Below are positions 1 through 7,381 of a stretch of 29,677 nucleotides of DNA, in pieces. Each line of letters opens with the position of its first letter. Position 1 is the stretch's first letter. Source of the DNA: Rhodanobacteraceae bacterium (GTDB lineage: Bacteria; Pseudomonadota; Gammaproteobacteria; Xanthomonadales; SZUA-5). The DNA lies in NCBI GenBank assembly GCA_016717705.1, contig JADKFD010000070.1, positions 1-29,677 on the forward strand, written 5' to 3'. The notes under the pieces are model-generated. The model did no database searches and was not told the DNA's origin. It worked only from the letters and a program-made list of their open reading frames with translations. The translations under genes were made by a program, and so were the position numbers.

Positions 1-215
1 TCAATCAAATTGACATCCACCTCGATACCACGCACATTGCCGAAATCGCCGAGCATGGCGAATGAGAGGGCATCGCCGCAGCCGAAATCCAGTATTTCCG
101 CGCCTGCGGGCAGTGGCAGCGACTTCAGCGTTCGACGCAAGATGCGTTCACGCGCACGCCACCACCAGTGCGTCTTGTAAAGCTGCCGATAGTTCGCGCC
201 ATAAGCGGCATCCAT
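1..215 (-). CDS. Class I SAM-dependent methyltransferase, 5' part only
   Basis: This is the N-terminal 71 codons of a methyltransferase; the gene continues past the left edge. The reading starts at ATG 213-215 (MDAAYGANYRQLYKTHWWWR) and contains ILDFGCGD, the glycine-rich motif I that binds S-adenosylmethionine, at about residues 46-53. An acidic residue follows in GIEVD, as in motif II. The start lies 5 nt after the stop of the glycosyltransferase gene, so the two are probably cotranscribed. A role in modifying a lipid-linked sugar or other envelope component is inferred only from that neighbour. The substrate cannot be read from the visible part. Confidence 0.75.
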   Translation of the reverse strand, partial: MDAAYGANYRQLYKTHWWWRARERILRRTLKSLPLPAGAEILDFGCGDALSFAMLGDFGNVRGIEVDVNLI

Positions 216-220
216 TGTTT

Positions 221-1124
221 TCAGGGTGCCTTGATGTGCTCGGCAACGATCGCGATCGGCCGCGCGCGTCCTTCGTCGACGGCTCGGATCAGGTATTCCC
301 CGATCAATCCCAGGAACAGCAGCTGGACACCGGCAAGTAGCCAGATAGAGATGGTCAAGGTAGCGAAACCAGCGGGGAAGCTTTGGCGGTCGAGCATGTA
401 CCAGGCAAAATAGCCCGCGGCGATCAGAACGGCGACGACCGAAATTACAAAGCCCAGGAACTGCATCGCAACTACCGGCAATGTAGAAAATCCAACAACC
501 CGTAGCGAATCTGGCGCTGCGCTCGTACTCCACCGGGACCTGTTTGAAGCCCACCCAAGCGCGGATGCCGCGCACGAAACGGTTGCGTTCCGGCAAGGTC
601 AGCATGGCGTCGAGTACACGCCTGCGCATGCAGCAGAAGTCGCCGGAGTCGAGCGGGATCGGAATATCCGCAATTCGCCGCAGCAGTCGGTAGAACGATG
701 CGTATAGCGCGCGCTTGATCAACCCTTCCTTGCGACGCCGTCGCACCGCATAGGCCACATCAGCACCAGCGGTCACCACGCGCAGCAGTTCAGCGATCAA
801 TTCGGGGGGGTCCTGTAGATCGCCATCAATGACGGCGACATAATCGCCGCTCGCATGCGCAAGGCCTATCGACACGGCCGCCTGATGGCCAAAATTACGC
901 GCCAGAAATAGGCCTTGGAAGCGAGGGTCGTGAGCCACCATGGCGCGGATGAGCTCGTTCGATCGATCCGAACTGCCGTCACTGACGATGATGATTTCCA
1001 CCTGCGCAATCGGCAGTTCGTCAGCGACCTCGGCCAGACGCCGACACACCGCAGGCAACACGACTTCCTCGTTGAACACCGGAACCACGATTGTCAACTT
1101 TTCGCGCGATAACTCTGCCGACAT
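221..1124 (-). CDS. Family 2 glycosyltransferase (DPM1/GtrB-like), internal deletion and frame break
   Basis: The protein resembles polyprenyl-phosphate glycosyltransferases, which move a sugar from a nucleotide donor to a lipid carrier at the inner membrane. From ATG 1124 the frame reads MSAELSREKLTIVVPVFNEE. It then shows VSDGSSDRS, the DxD-like catalytic motif AVIDGDLQDPPE, LDSGDFCCMRR and ERNRFVRGIR. The C-terminal part (221-481) is in another frame. It has two membrane helices and the family ending FLGLIGEYLIRAVDEGR. Around 495-510 the sequence jumps from RSARFA directly to GFSTLP. This omits the usual GxSKYxxxKLLxLAxDG segment, roughly 15-20 codons, and shifts the frame. As given the gene would not make a full enzyme. 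Either an assembly collapse or a real deletion is possible. Confidence 0.8.
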
Positions 1125-1151
1125 GGGTCTGATCCGGTTGCCCTGCTGAGT

Positions 1152-2126
1152 CTAGCCCAAGCGAAGCCACAAACCGACCGCCATCGCCAGTGCCGCGACA
1201 TGTGCCGCCGCAATCGTCTGCTGGATCGCCGGTGCCAGCGACTGCGGAGTGGCCGCCAGTCGCAGCAGGCTGCGAGCGGCCAGTGCTGCCGGAAAGATCG
1301 CGATCAGACCGAGCGCGGCGCCACGCGGCAATTGACCCAGCGCGACCGGCAGCGCCATCGCCAGCGCCGCCAGGATCACCAGCAGCAGATAACCCCAGCG
1401 CGCCTGCGACACCGGCAGGCGCGCTACCAGGTGATGTTTGCCGGCAGCGATGTCGGCATCGCGATCCGGGAACTGGTTGATGTATAGAATGTTGGTGGTC
1501 AGCAGGGCGTAACCGATCCCCGCCCAGGCCGGCGTCGCGCTGAAATTGCCGCGCTGCACGAAGTCGGCGCCGGCCACGACCAGCACGAAGGCAAGCGCGA
1601 CCGCAATTTCACCCAGGCCGCGGCTGTTCAGACGCAATGGCGCCGCCGAATACGCCCATCCGATGAGCATGCCGAGGACGCCGATCATCAGCAGACCAGC
1701 GCCGATCCGCCAGGTCAGCACGATGCCGCCGGCGATGGTGAACAGGAACAGCCCGACACCGTAAAGCTGGGTCGCGCGTGGCGTCAGCACACCGTTCTGG
1801 ATGAATCGCGAGCCGCCGGTGAACGGAAAGATGCGCCCCGTGTTGATCGTGTCGGTGCCGTTGAGGTGGTCACAGTAGTCGTTGTACACATTGACGGCCG
1901 CATGCGCGGTCGCGCCGAGCAGCAAGGTCAGCAGTGCACTGGTCAGCGACAGCGCCACGCCGTCGGCGTGCGCACAGGCGATGCCGAGCACGCAGCCGGC
2001 CACGGTGATCGTCAGGAATGCCGGTCGCGTTGCCAGCAGGTAGCGCTTGAGAGGGGCGCGCATGCGCTCCGCGCTGGGTTCACCCAAGCGTGGAAAGTCA
2101 GCGGTCCCGCTCATGTCATCGGCCAT
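1152..2126 (-). CDS. UbiA-family prenyltransferase, MenA-like
   Basis: This is an integral membrane prenyltransferase of about 324 residues. Such enzymes attach a polyprenyl chain to an aromatic ring in quinone synthesis. Both Asp-rich motifs that bind Mg-prenyl diphosphate are visible: NDYCDHLNGTD at residues 82-92 and FPDRDADIAAGKHH at 219-232. YSAAPLRLNSRGLGE resembles the MenA signature. Several hydrophobic helices fill the rest. I chose ATG 2126 because the 42 extra residues upstream do not look like this family; ATG 2063 (MRAPLKRYLLATRP) is an alternative. The gene is divergent from the cytochrome locus, with an FNR-like palindrome between them. A role in making a low-potential quinone for that locus is inference. 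No other men genes are in the window, and other aromatic acceptors are possible. Confidence 0.8.
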   Translation of the reverse strand: MADDMSGTADFPRLGEPSAERMRAPLKRYLLATRPAFLTITVAGCVLGIACAHADGVALSLTSALLTLLLGATAHAAVNVYNDYCDHLNGTDTINTGRIFPFTGGSRFIQNGVLTPRATQLYGVGLFLFTIAGGIVLTWRIGAGLLMIGVLGMLIGWAYSAAPLRLNSRGLGEIAVALAFVLVVAGADFVQRGNFSATPAWAGIGYALLTTNILYINQFPDRDADIAAGKHHLVARLPVSQARWGYLLLVILAALAMALPVALGQLPRGAALGLIAIFPAALAARSLLRLAATPQSLAPAIQQTIAAAHVAALAMAVGLWLRLG

Positions 2127-2323
2127 GGATTTTCCAGATGTGGCGCTGTGGTGGGTTCGAAACAGACGCGGCAATGGGTGAAGGCCGACGGATCGACGCT
2201 TCGATACATCCATCGCCGATGATGCCGCAATCAGGCGGCCGCGGACCGGCATGGCAATTCCTGCGGCAACGCGACCTGCACGGTCTATTTTGCGGCCGGA
2301 ACAGCCGCAAGCTTGGACACAGC

Positions 2324-2337
2324 TTGTCTATGATCAA
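2324..2337. promoter_or_regulatory. FNR/ANR-like binding site upstream of the nine-heme cytochrome
   Basis: The site reads TTGTCTATGATCAA, against the FNR consensus TTGAT-N4-ATCAA. The right half is perfect and the left half matches at three of five positions. It lies 187 bp before the cytochrome ATG at 2524 and about 200 bp from the divergent prenyltransferase start, so it could serve either gene. It is the weakest of three similar sites in the locus. Confidence 0.45.
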
Positions 2338-2523
2338 CACGCAAGGTTCACCTGTCCTGCACGCTTGGCGCGGGGCCATTGTTGGATGGGTGCACGACTC
2401 TGCGGTGACGTCGCACGAGAGTTTGCGTAATGCTCCGCAAGGACTCGACAAGGCGCCCCACCGCTTGCCAAATGCCTCCTCCGACGTCCCTGCAAAGATC
2501 AATCAAGCCATCTGGAATCTTCA

Positions 2524-3897
2524 ATGAAAAATCCCACCATTGCCTCTCGACCCTGGAGCTTGCTGCTGGCAGGCATGGTTGCACTGGTGCTCGCGTTCCC
2601 CTGCATGCAGGCGCTGGCGCAGGATGAGGATGCGGACGAGGACGAGTCCAGCGAGGCCATTGAACTGGAAGAAGAGGACCTGGCCTGCCTCGAGTGTCAC
2701 GACGACCCGACGTTGGAGACCAAGCTGGAGAGCGGCGAGACTCTGTCCCTGCACATCTCCACCAAGGACTTCCTGGGTTCGATGCACAACGAAAACAGTT
2801 GTGCAGATTGCCACTACGAGATCGACATCGAGGACCATGGCCAGGGCCAGTCGACGATCACCAGCAAGCGCGAACTGGGCGTGTCGATGGCTGATGCCTG
2901 TGTCGATTGCCACAAGAAGAAGTACAAGGAATACAACGACAGTGTGCACGCCTTGCTCATCGAAGAGGGCAGCAAGAAGGCGCCGATGTGCGCCGACTGT
3001 CACAATCCGCATACCGTCAAGTCCTGGGAAATTGCGGGGCCCGAAGAAGCGATGCCGTGCGGCAAATGCCACGAGGACATCTTCAAGGCCTCCGCCAAAG
3101 ACGTGCATGGATTGGCGCGAAACGACAAGGAAAATCCTGGCCCACTGTGTTCCGGCTGCCACAAGGCCCATGGCGTGAAGGCAGCCTCGCTGGGCAGCGG
3201 GATCAGGGACACCTGCCTCGACTGCCACAAGGATGCCGCCGAAAAGCACAAGGTCTGGCTGCCCAACAGCGAACGCCATTTCGAAGCAATCTCATGCCCG
3301 GTCTGCCACGCCCCGAACGCGCAGCGCCGGGTGAATCTGCGCCTGTATGACGGTGCCGGCGCAGACAAGCAGCAGATGCTCGAAAAAACCGGCGTGCCGC
3401 AATTCATCAAGCGCGCCAAGGCGGCGGATGCCGATGAAGCAGGGCTTGACGATCGCGAATTGCTCGGACTGATGAAGGAATTCACCAAGGATGTCGGTGT
3501 CGGCAAGACCGTCGTGCGCGGGCGTCTGGAAGTCAGTTCAGGGGTAGACGCACACCAGCTGGCGGACAAGTCCAAGGCGATCAGCGACTGCAAGACCTGT
3601 CATCAATCGGGCGCGGAACCTTTCCAGAGCGTGATCCTGACGATGGCCGGGCCGGATGGCCGACCCTTGCGCCACGAGGTCAAGAAAGAGGTGCTGAATT
3701 CGCTGTTCTCGATCGACTCGGTGAAAGGCTTCTATGTCCTCGGCAGCACCCGCATCAAACTGCTCGACTACCTGCTGGTCCTGGTCGTCGTCGGTATGGC
3801 CGGTGGACTGCTGGTTCACATCACTGCCAGGTGGCTGTTCCGTCGGGCGCGGGAAAAACGAGCAGCGCAGGCGCGCCGGGATTCCGGATCGCAATAG
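2524..3897 (+). CDS. Membrane-anchored nine-heme cytochrome c (CbcL-like c domain)
   Basis: The 457-residue protein has a signal peptide (residues 1-32, cleavage after LALA/LAQ) and a very acidic linker. Nine CXXCH heme motifs start at C55, C93, C126, C156, C179, C209, C231, C258 and C356. A C-terminal helix (about 413-432) is followed by a basic tail (RRAREKRAAQARR). It should sit on the periplasmic face of the inner membrane and take electrons from the b-type cytochrome encoded next. Nine c-hemes with a partner b-cytochrome recalls Geobacter CbcL, where both parts are one polypeptide; here they are separate genes. The gap between hemes 8 and 9 (about 95 residues) is unusually long. The Shine-Dalgarno sequence is weak. 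Redox role is inferred; heme count and topology are read from the sequence. Confidence 0.9.
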   Translation: MKNPTIASRPWSLLLAGMVALVLAFPCMQALAQDEDADEDESSEAIELEEEDLACLECHDDPTLETKLESGETLSLHISTKDFLGSMHNENSCADCHYEIDIEDHGQGQSTITSKRELGVSMADACVDCHKKKYKEYNDSVHALLIEEGSKKAPMCADCHNPHTVKSWEIAGPEEAMPCGKCHEDIFKASAKDVHGLARNDKENPGPLCSGCHKAHGVKAASLGSGIRDTCLDCHKDAAEKHKVWLPNSERHFEAISCPVCHAPNAQRRVNLRLYDGAGADKQQMLEKTGVPQFIKRAKAADADEAGLDDRELLGLMKEFTKDVGVGKTVVRGRLEVSSGVDAHQLADKSKAISDCKTCHQSGAEPFQSVILTMAGPDGRPLRHEVKKEVLNSLFSIDSVKGFYVLGSTRIKLLDYLLVLVVVGMAGGLLVHITARWLFRRAREKRAAQARRDSGSQ

Positions 3898-3959
3898 CCG
3901 GACCGGATTCGACGCAAGCCCCGATTCCTGACGCGACCTTAGAATTGCAGGAGAGCATC

Positions 3960-4613
3960 ATGCACAAGATTTACATCCACCCGTTGCCGGTCAGGATCTG
4001 GCACTGGCTCAATGCCCTGGGAATTCTCCTGCTGATATTTACCGGCTTGCAGATCAGATATGCAGGCCTGTTCGATGTCATCTCGTTCAGGAATGCGGTC
4101 GTGCTGCACAATTGGGCCGGGTTCTTTGTCGGCGCCAATTTCCTGCTGTGGCTGTTTTTCTACTTCTTTTCCGACAGGATCTCGGTTTACCAACCCGAAC
4201 TCAATCCGCGCAAGTATTTCCCGATGATGTTTCGTCAGGTCTATTACTACGCCTGGGGCATCCTGCGCGGTGAACGCAACCCTTATCGGGTGACCCCCGC
4301 AGCCAAATTCAATCCCATGCAGGCCATGACCTACCAGATCGTCATGCTGGTGCTGATGCCCTTGCAGTTCTATACGGGCGTGCTGCTCTGGGATTCGACG
4401 TCATATGCCGGGCAGATCGACATGTTGGGCGGCTTGCGCGTCATCGCCACGGTGCATGTGCTGCTGTCCATCGCCTTTGTCGGCTTCCTGATGACACATT
4501 TGTACCTGGTGACGCTGGGCCACAGCTTTGGCGCCCACACCAAAGGCATGATCACCGGATACGAGGAAGTCGAGGACGAACCGAGCAGTTCGGACGATGC
4601 CGCAAAAGGTTGA
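3960..4613 (+). CDS. Four-helix cytochrome b (HydC/FdnI-like), quinol-oxidising partner
   Basis: The 217-residue protein belongs to the b-type cytochromes that exchange electrons with the quinone pool. ATG 3960 is preferred over the upstream in-frame ATG at 3831 because AGGAG lies just before it, and the product then opens with the typical MHKIYIHPLPVRIWHWLN. Four helices are predicted at about 16-33, 46-70, 124-143 and 159-184. Candidate heme-b ligands are H15, H50, H166 and H180, enough for two hemes. The gene follows the nine-heme cytochrome by 62 bp and is probably in the same operon. Together they could form a quinol:periplasmic-cytochrome oxidoreductase filling the place of CymA. The C-terminus is acidic and probably soluble. 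Confidence 0.88.
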   Translation: MHKIYIHPLPVRIWHWLNALGILLLIFTGLQIRYAGLFDVISFRNAVVLHNWAGFFVGANFLLWLFFYFFSDRISVYQPELNPRKYFPMMFRQVYYYAWGILRGERNPYRVTPAAKFNPMQAMTYQIVMLVLMPLQFYTGVLLWDSTSYAGQIDMLGGLRVIATVHVLLSIAFVGFLMTHLYLVTLGHSFGAHTKGMITGYEEVEDEPSSSDDAAKG

Positions 4614-4631
4614 CCGCTGTGCGGTCGTGCT

Positions 4632-4771
4632 GGACCTGCGCCAAAGCAGGTCCGGGGATGCTCTGAGTTCTGCGGCCGCAAAGTACAAGACCCCGGTTCC
4701 GCCGCAGAAAACGCAGGCCGACACGTAGGGACCCTCTGAACAAGTTCTGCGGCCGCAGAACTTGTGGGTCC
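4632..4771. repeat. Cluster of inverted repeats after the cytochrome b gene
   Basis: Three hairpins lie close together. The first has an 8-bp stem GGACCTGC/GCAGGTCC (4632-4653, 6-nt loop). The second has a 9-bp stem TTCTGCGGC/GCCGCAGAA (4668-4709, 24-nt loop). The third is a perfect 24-bp palindrome (4741-4764, centre GGCC), flanked by GGACCC (4729-4734) and GGGTCC (4766-4771). A 15-bp segment, AGTTCTGCGGCCGCA, occurs identically at 4666-4680 and 4743-4757. No T-run follows, so these are not classic terminators. They could stabilise the 3' end of the cytochrome mRNA, bind a dimeric protein, or be a dispersed repeat. Confidence 0.75.
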
Positions 4772-4806
4772 TCGGGTATTCGATCCTTGAAAGCAGGCAA
4801 CAACCC

Positions 4807-4974
4807 TCAGGCAGGACGCCCGGGTTCGTCCGACTTTGGCATCTCGCCCGTCTTGAGCAGGGTCTTCAGCATCCCCAAGGCCACCATCGGGAAAGTCGCC
4901 ATGTATGCCAGCGCAAACAACGGCGACAGCAGGAACAGGAGGATTCTCTTCAGTTGCTGCATCAGCTTCGACAT
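4807..4974 (-). CDS. Small one- or two-helix membrane protein, unknown function
   Basis: The predicted 55-residue product starts MSKLMQQLKRILLFLLSPLF and has one long hydrophobic stretch at about residues 9-40. It ends in a polar tail (TGEMPKSDEPGRPA). The basic N-terminus followed by a helix fits an inner-membrane micro-protein. It lies opposite to the surrounding cytochrome genes, between cytochrome b and cytochrome c. An in-frame GTG at 5046 would extend it to 79 residues, but the added part looks less protein-like. No strong ribosome-binding site was seen. I do not recognise the family. Confidence 0.45.
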   Translation of the reverse strand: MSKLMQQLKRILLFLLSPLFALAYMATFPMVALGMLKTLLKTGEMPKSDEPGRPA

Positions 4975-5179
4975 GACGGCGCATACCCCAGGATCGGTTT
5001 TGAAGTTGTGGCCGACGGCAGTCGACCGTCGCAAGGTGGCAACCACCGCCGCACAGACTCCGTCGCATCGGACGGCGAAGGATCAGTGCCTCTACACCGG
5101 CGGCGGCAAGTTTGCGCGGACCTTGCAACGCGGGCAACCCGTCACGGTGACCAACGTACCCTATTGAGCCCAGTGGGTA

Positions 5180-5193
5180 TTGACAGTGATCAA
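5180..5193. promoter_or_regulatory. FNR/ANR-like binding site upstream of the monoheme cytochrome
   Basis: The site TTGACAGTGATCAA matches TTGAT-N4-ATCAA at nine of ten positions. If it acts as a class II site (centre near -41.5), transcription would start near 5228. A weak -10-like TACCGT lies at 5216-5221. The gene starts at 5358, giving a leader of about 130 nt. Confidence 0.65.
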
Positions 5194-5357
5194 CACCCTC
5201 TGCGCCGGCATCCCCTACCGTTCATGCGCACGCTGTAGGATCATGCCGGTACCGTCTGCCAGTTTCACGTCGGAATGCGCCACGGCACGATCGGAGCAGC
5301 GATCCCGGCACTGGTGACTCGTATGACGACCGTCACCGCTTACCCAAGGAGCAATTC

Positions 5358-5699
5358 ATGAAGCACACGATTTCTCTGACTCTCGCTGGCTCGCTGTTTC
5401 TGGCACTGGCCGGAATGCAACCGGTTCATGCTGCGGTTGACGCGGCGGCGGCCGAGAAGCTGATGAAGAGCAACAAATGCAGCAGTTGCCATCATGCGAC
5501 AAAGACCAAGTCTGGCCCGTCGCTGAAGAAGATGGCGGAAGACTTCAAGGGCAAGGCCGACGCCGAGCAACTGATCATCACGGCCATCACGACCGGACCG
5601 GAGATCGAGATCGACGGCGAGAAAGAGAAGCACAAGAAGATCAAAACCACGGATGAGGCCCAGTTGAAGAATCTGGCCCAGTGGATCTTGACGCACTGA
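5358..5699 (+). CDS. Periplasmic monoheme class I cytochrome c
   Basis: The 113-residue protein has a signal peptide ending near VHA-A (residues 1-25), one heme site CSSCH (41-45) and a C-terminal helix, DEAQLKNLAQWIL. AAGGAG lies 6 nt before the ATG. It is probably a soluble electron shuttle between the inner-membrane cytochromes and the decaheme cytochrome or another acceptor. In most small cytochromes c a Met ligand precedes the last helix, within a motif such as MPPN. Here that region reads EKEKHKKIKTTD and has no Met, so H92 or another residue may be the sixth ligand. The protein is rich in Lys. A terminator follows directly, so the gene is probably a single transcription unit under its own FNR-like site. 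Confidence 0.88.
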   Translation: MKHTISLTLAGSLFLALAGMQPVHAAVDAAAAEKLMKSNKCSSCHHATKTKSGPSLKKMAEDFKGKADAEQLIITAITTGPEIEIDGEKEKHKKIKTTDEAQLKNLAQWILTH

Positions 5700-5708
5700 T
5701 AGGTACTC

Positions 5709-5739
5709 CGGAGTGGGTCAATCGCGACCCACTCCGTTT
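5709..5739 (+). terminator. Rho-independent-like terminator after the monoheme cytochrome
   Basis: An 11-bp perfect stem, CGGAGTGGGTC/GACCCACTCCG, has a 6-nt loop and is followed by TTTG. It starts 10 bp after the cytochrome stop codon. The U-tract is short. Confidence 0.75.
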
Positions 5740-6134
5740 GACGCCGTGAGCACCGCGGTCTCCGAGCTCTGCTGACCGCCCAAGGTAATCGCCGTGAGCA
5801 TCTGCCGCAGTTCGCTCCCTGCCGGGGCTGGCAATGCAGCGACCGGTCCTTCGATCTGTCCCGCGCGACCATTTGTGCGTTGCCGTGAGGCCTCGTCCCG
5901 TCCTGGCGCCTGACCTGCGCCCCGCAGCATCGCTGGCGACTCCCCGGCAACAGCTGACCCATCGCGCCGTCGAGCTCAGGAGCCATCCGTCTGCGGCTCG
6001 ATGCTGCCGCGTGCACCGGTGACTGCGTTCGCAGCAGATGCGCAGCGCCGCTTGCGCGCGCCCTGCCAGCGCGGAACACGATTCTCCCGATAGCTGCGCC
6101 CGCCCGGATTTCCGTCGCCCCCCTTCACCTCGCA
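5740..6134. other. About 400 bp with no clear gene; possible damaged minus-strand ORF
   Basis: No continuous open frame with recognisable content spans this stretch. On the minus strand the end of one frame (5718 to about 5800) reads like ordinary protein: LPAPAGSELRQMLTAITLGG, then QQSSETAVLTASNGVGRD and a stop. Other frames further up (about 5930-6100) read MAPELDGAMGQLLPG and RENRVPRWQGARKRR. Joining them needs at least two frameshifts. A broken small gene is possible but unproven. Confidence 0.2.
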
Positions 6135-6148
6135 TTGACTTCGATCAA
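6135..6148. promoter_or_regulatory. FNR/ANR-like binding site upstream of the decaheme/porin operon
   Basis: The site TTGACTTCGATCAA matches the FNR consensus at nine of ten positions, with the same TTGAC left half as the site at 5180. It lies 265 bp before the chosen ATG at 6413, so a long leader is predicted. No convincing -10 element was seen at class II spacing; TAAGCC at 6176-6181 is the nearest candidate. Confidence 0.65.
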
Positions 6149-6412
6149 TACTCCTGCGCACTGGGTGGTTCAGCCTAAGCCAACATGAAAATGGCAACCA
6201 GAAACGTCACTTCTGCCGACTCCACCACGTACGCTGACAGAGCAAATGGCTGGGTCACGTTTTTAGGCACCGCGAAAACTCAATCCCCATTCAGCGCCAC
6301 CGGGTTCCGAAGCACAAACGAAATCAAAGACAGGCCAGATCCCGCAGCACCAATGTCGGATCGACGCCAAATTCTCAAGTTCTTGGGATTGCAGAGTTAC
6401 AAGGAGGAGATC

Positions 6413-7351
6413 ATGCGGACGTTCAGAAAACAGACCCGAGGTGCGCTGCTGACAGGCTTGATCCTGTTGCTCGGCACCTGGATGGTTGGGCCAGCCAGCG
6501 CTGCGGAGACCGGCGTAGGCGCCGACGATCCCGGCTACAAGAAATGCGTCCGCTGCCATGACGAGGAGTCGGAGCACCCGGTGCTGTCGATCCTGATGAC
6601 CAAACATGGCGTGGTCGCCGACAGTCGCACGCCGATGGCCAACGACGCCTGCACCACCTGCCACGGCCCCAGCCAGGCGCACATGGACGATGATGCCCTG
6701 CCCCCCGACGTGACCTTCGAGGAAAAGGACGCCAGCATCGGTATCGCCCAGTGTCAGTCCTGCCACAACGGCAAGCAACTGATGCATTGGCAAGGCAGCA
6801 AGCACCAGATGGAGAACGTCGCGTGCGTGGGTTGCCATTCGGCGCATGTGGCGCAAGATCCGGTCCTCGACAAGACCACTGAGCCCGACGTCTGCCTGAC
6901 CTGCCACCAGGATCAGCGCGCCAGTCTGACCAAGCCCTTCCGTCATCCGCTGCGCGAAGGCGAGATGAGCTGCTCGGGTTGCCACAACCCGCATGGCTCC
7001 ACCAGCAAGGGCAATCTGGTTCGCAATACCGTCAACGAGACCTGCAACACCTGTCATGCCGACAAGCGCGGTCCGTTCCTGTGGGAACACCAGCCGGCTT
7101 CCGAGGACTGCACCATCTGCCATTCGCCGCACGGCTCAGTACACATGGGCATGCTCAAGCAACGCGGTCCGTGGCTGTGCCAGACCTGCCATATGGCCAA
7201 CCAGCACCCGAGTTCGGCGTACAGCGGCACCGGCCTGCCCGGCGCAACGCGGCCCTCCGGCGCACAGCAGATGCTGGGACGGAACTGCATGAACTGCCAC
7301 GGCGAAGTGCACGGGACGAACCATCCGTCCGGCGCGCGCTTCACACGCTGA
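6413..7351 (+). CDS. Periplasmic decaheme cytochrome c, DmsE/MtrA family
   Basis: The 312-residue protein has a signal peptide ending at ASA-AE (residue 30) and ten CXXCH motifs starting at C45, C80, C114, C138, C161, C187, C211, C233, C256 and C292. The repeats CSGCHNPHGS and CTICHSPHGS are typical of the DmsE/MtrA family, whose members plug into an MtrB-type barrel and carry electrons across the outer membrane. The open frame extends back to ATG 6185. I chose 6413 because AAGGAGG precedes it and a proper signal peptide follows. The barrel gene starts 30 bp downstream, so the two form one operon. Length and heme number match the family. Confidence 0.94.
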   Translation: MRTFRKQTRGALLTGLILLLGTWMVGPASAAETGVGADDPGYKKCVRCHDEESEHPVLSILMTKHGVVADSRTPMANDACTTCHGPSQAHMDDDALPPDVTFEEKDASIGIAQCQSCHNGKQLMHWQGSKHQMENVACVGCHSAHVAQDPVLDKTTEPDVCLTCHQDQRASLTKPFRHPLREGEMSCSGCHNPHGSTSKGNLVRNTVNETCNTCHADKRGPFLWEHQPASEDCTICHSPHGSVHMGMLKQRGPWLCQTCHMANQHPSSAYSGTGLPGATRPSGAQQMLGRNCMNCHGEVHGTNHPSGARFTR

Positions 7352-7381
7352 CCTAATTGCCGATTGCATGCGAGATATGCC

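Noticed and set aside
3831..3959. In-frame upstream extension of cytochrome b from ATG 3831
   Set aside because: It overlaps the end of the nine-heme gene, is not helix-like, and a good ribosome-binding site sits before ATG 3960.
5072..5167. Plus-strand reading ending GGGKFARTLQRGQPVTVTNVPY
   Set aside because: The tail looks protein-like, but no start, ribosome-binding site or consistent upstream frame was found, and the FNR-like site follows it.
6185..6412. Upstream start of the decaheme cytochrome at ATG 6185
   Set aside because: It would bury the signal peptide 76 residues inside the protein; AAGGAGG before 6413 fixes the start.
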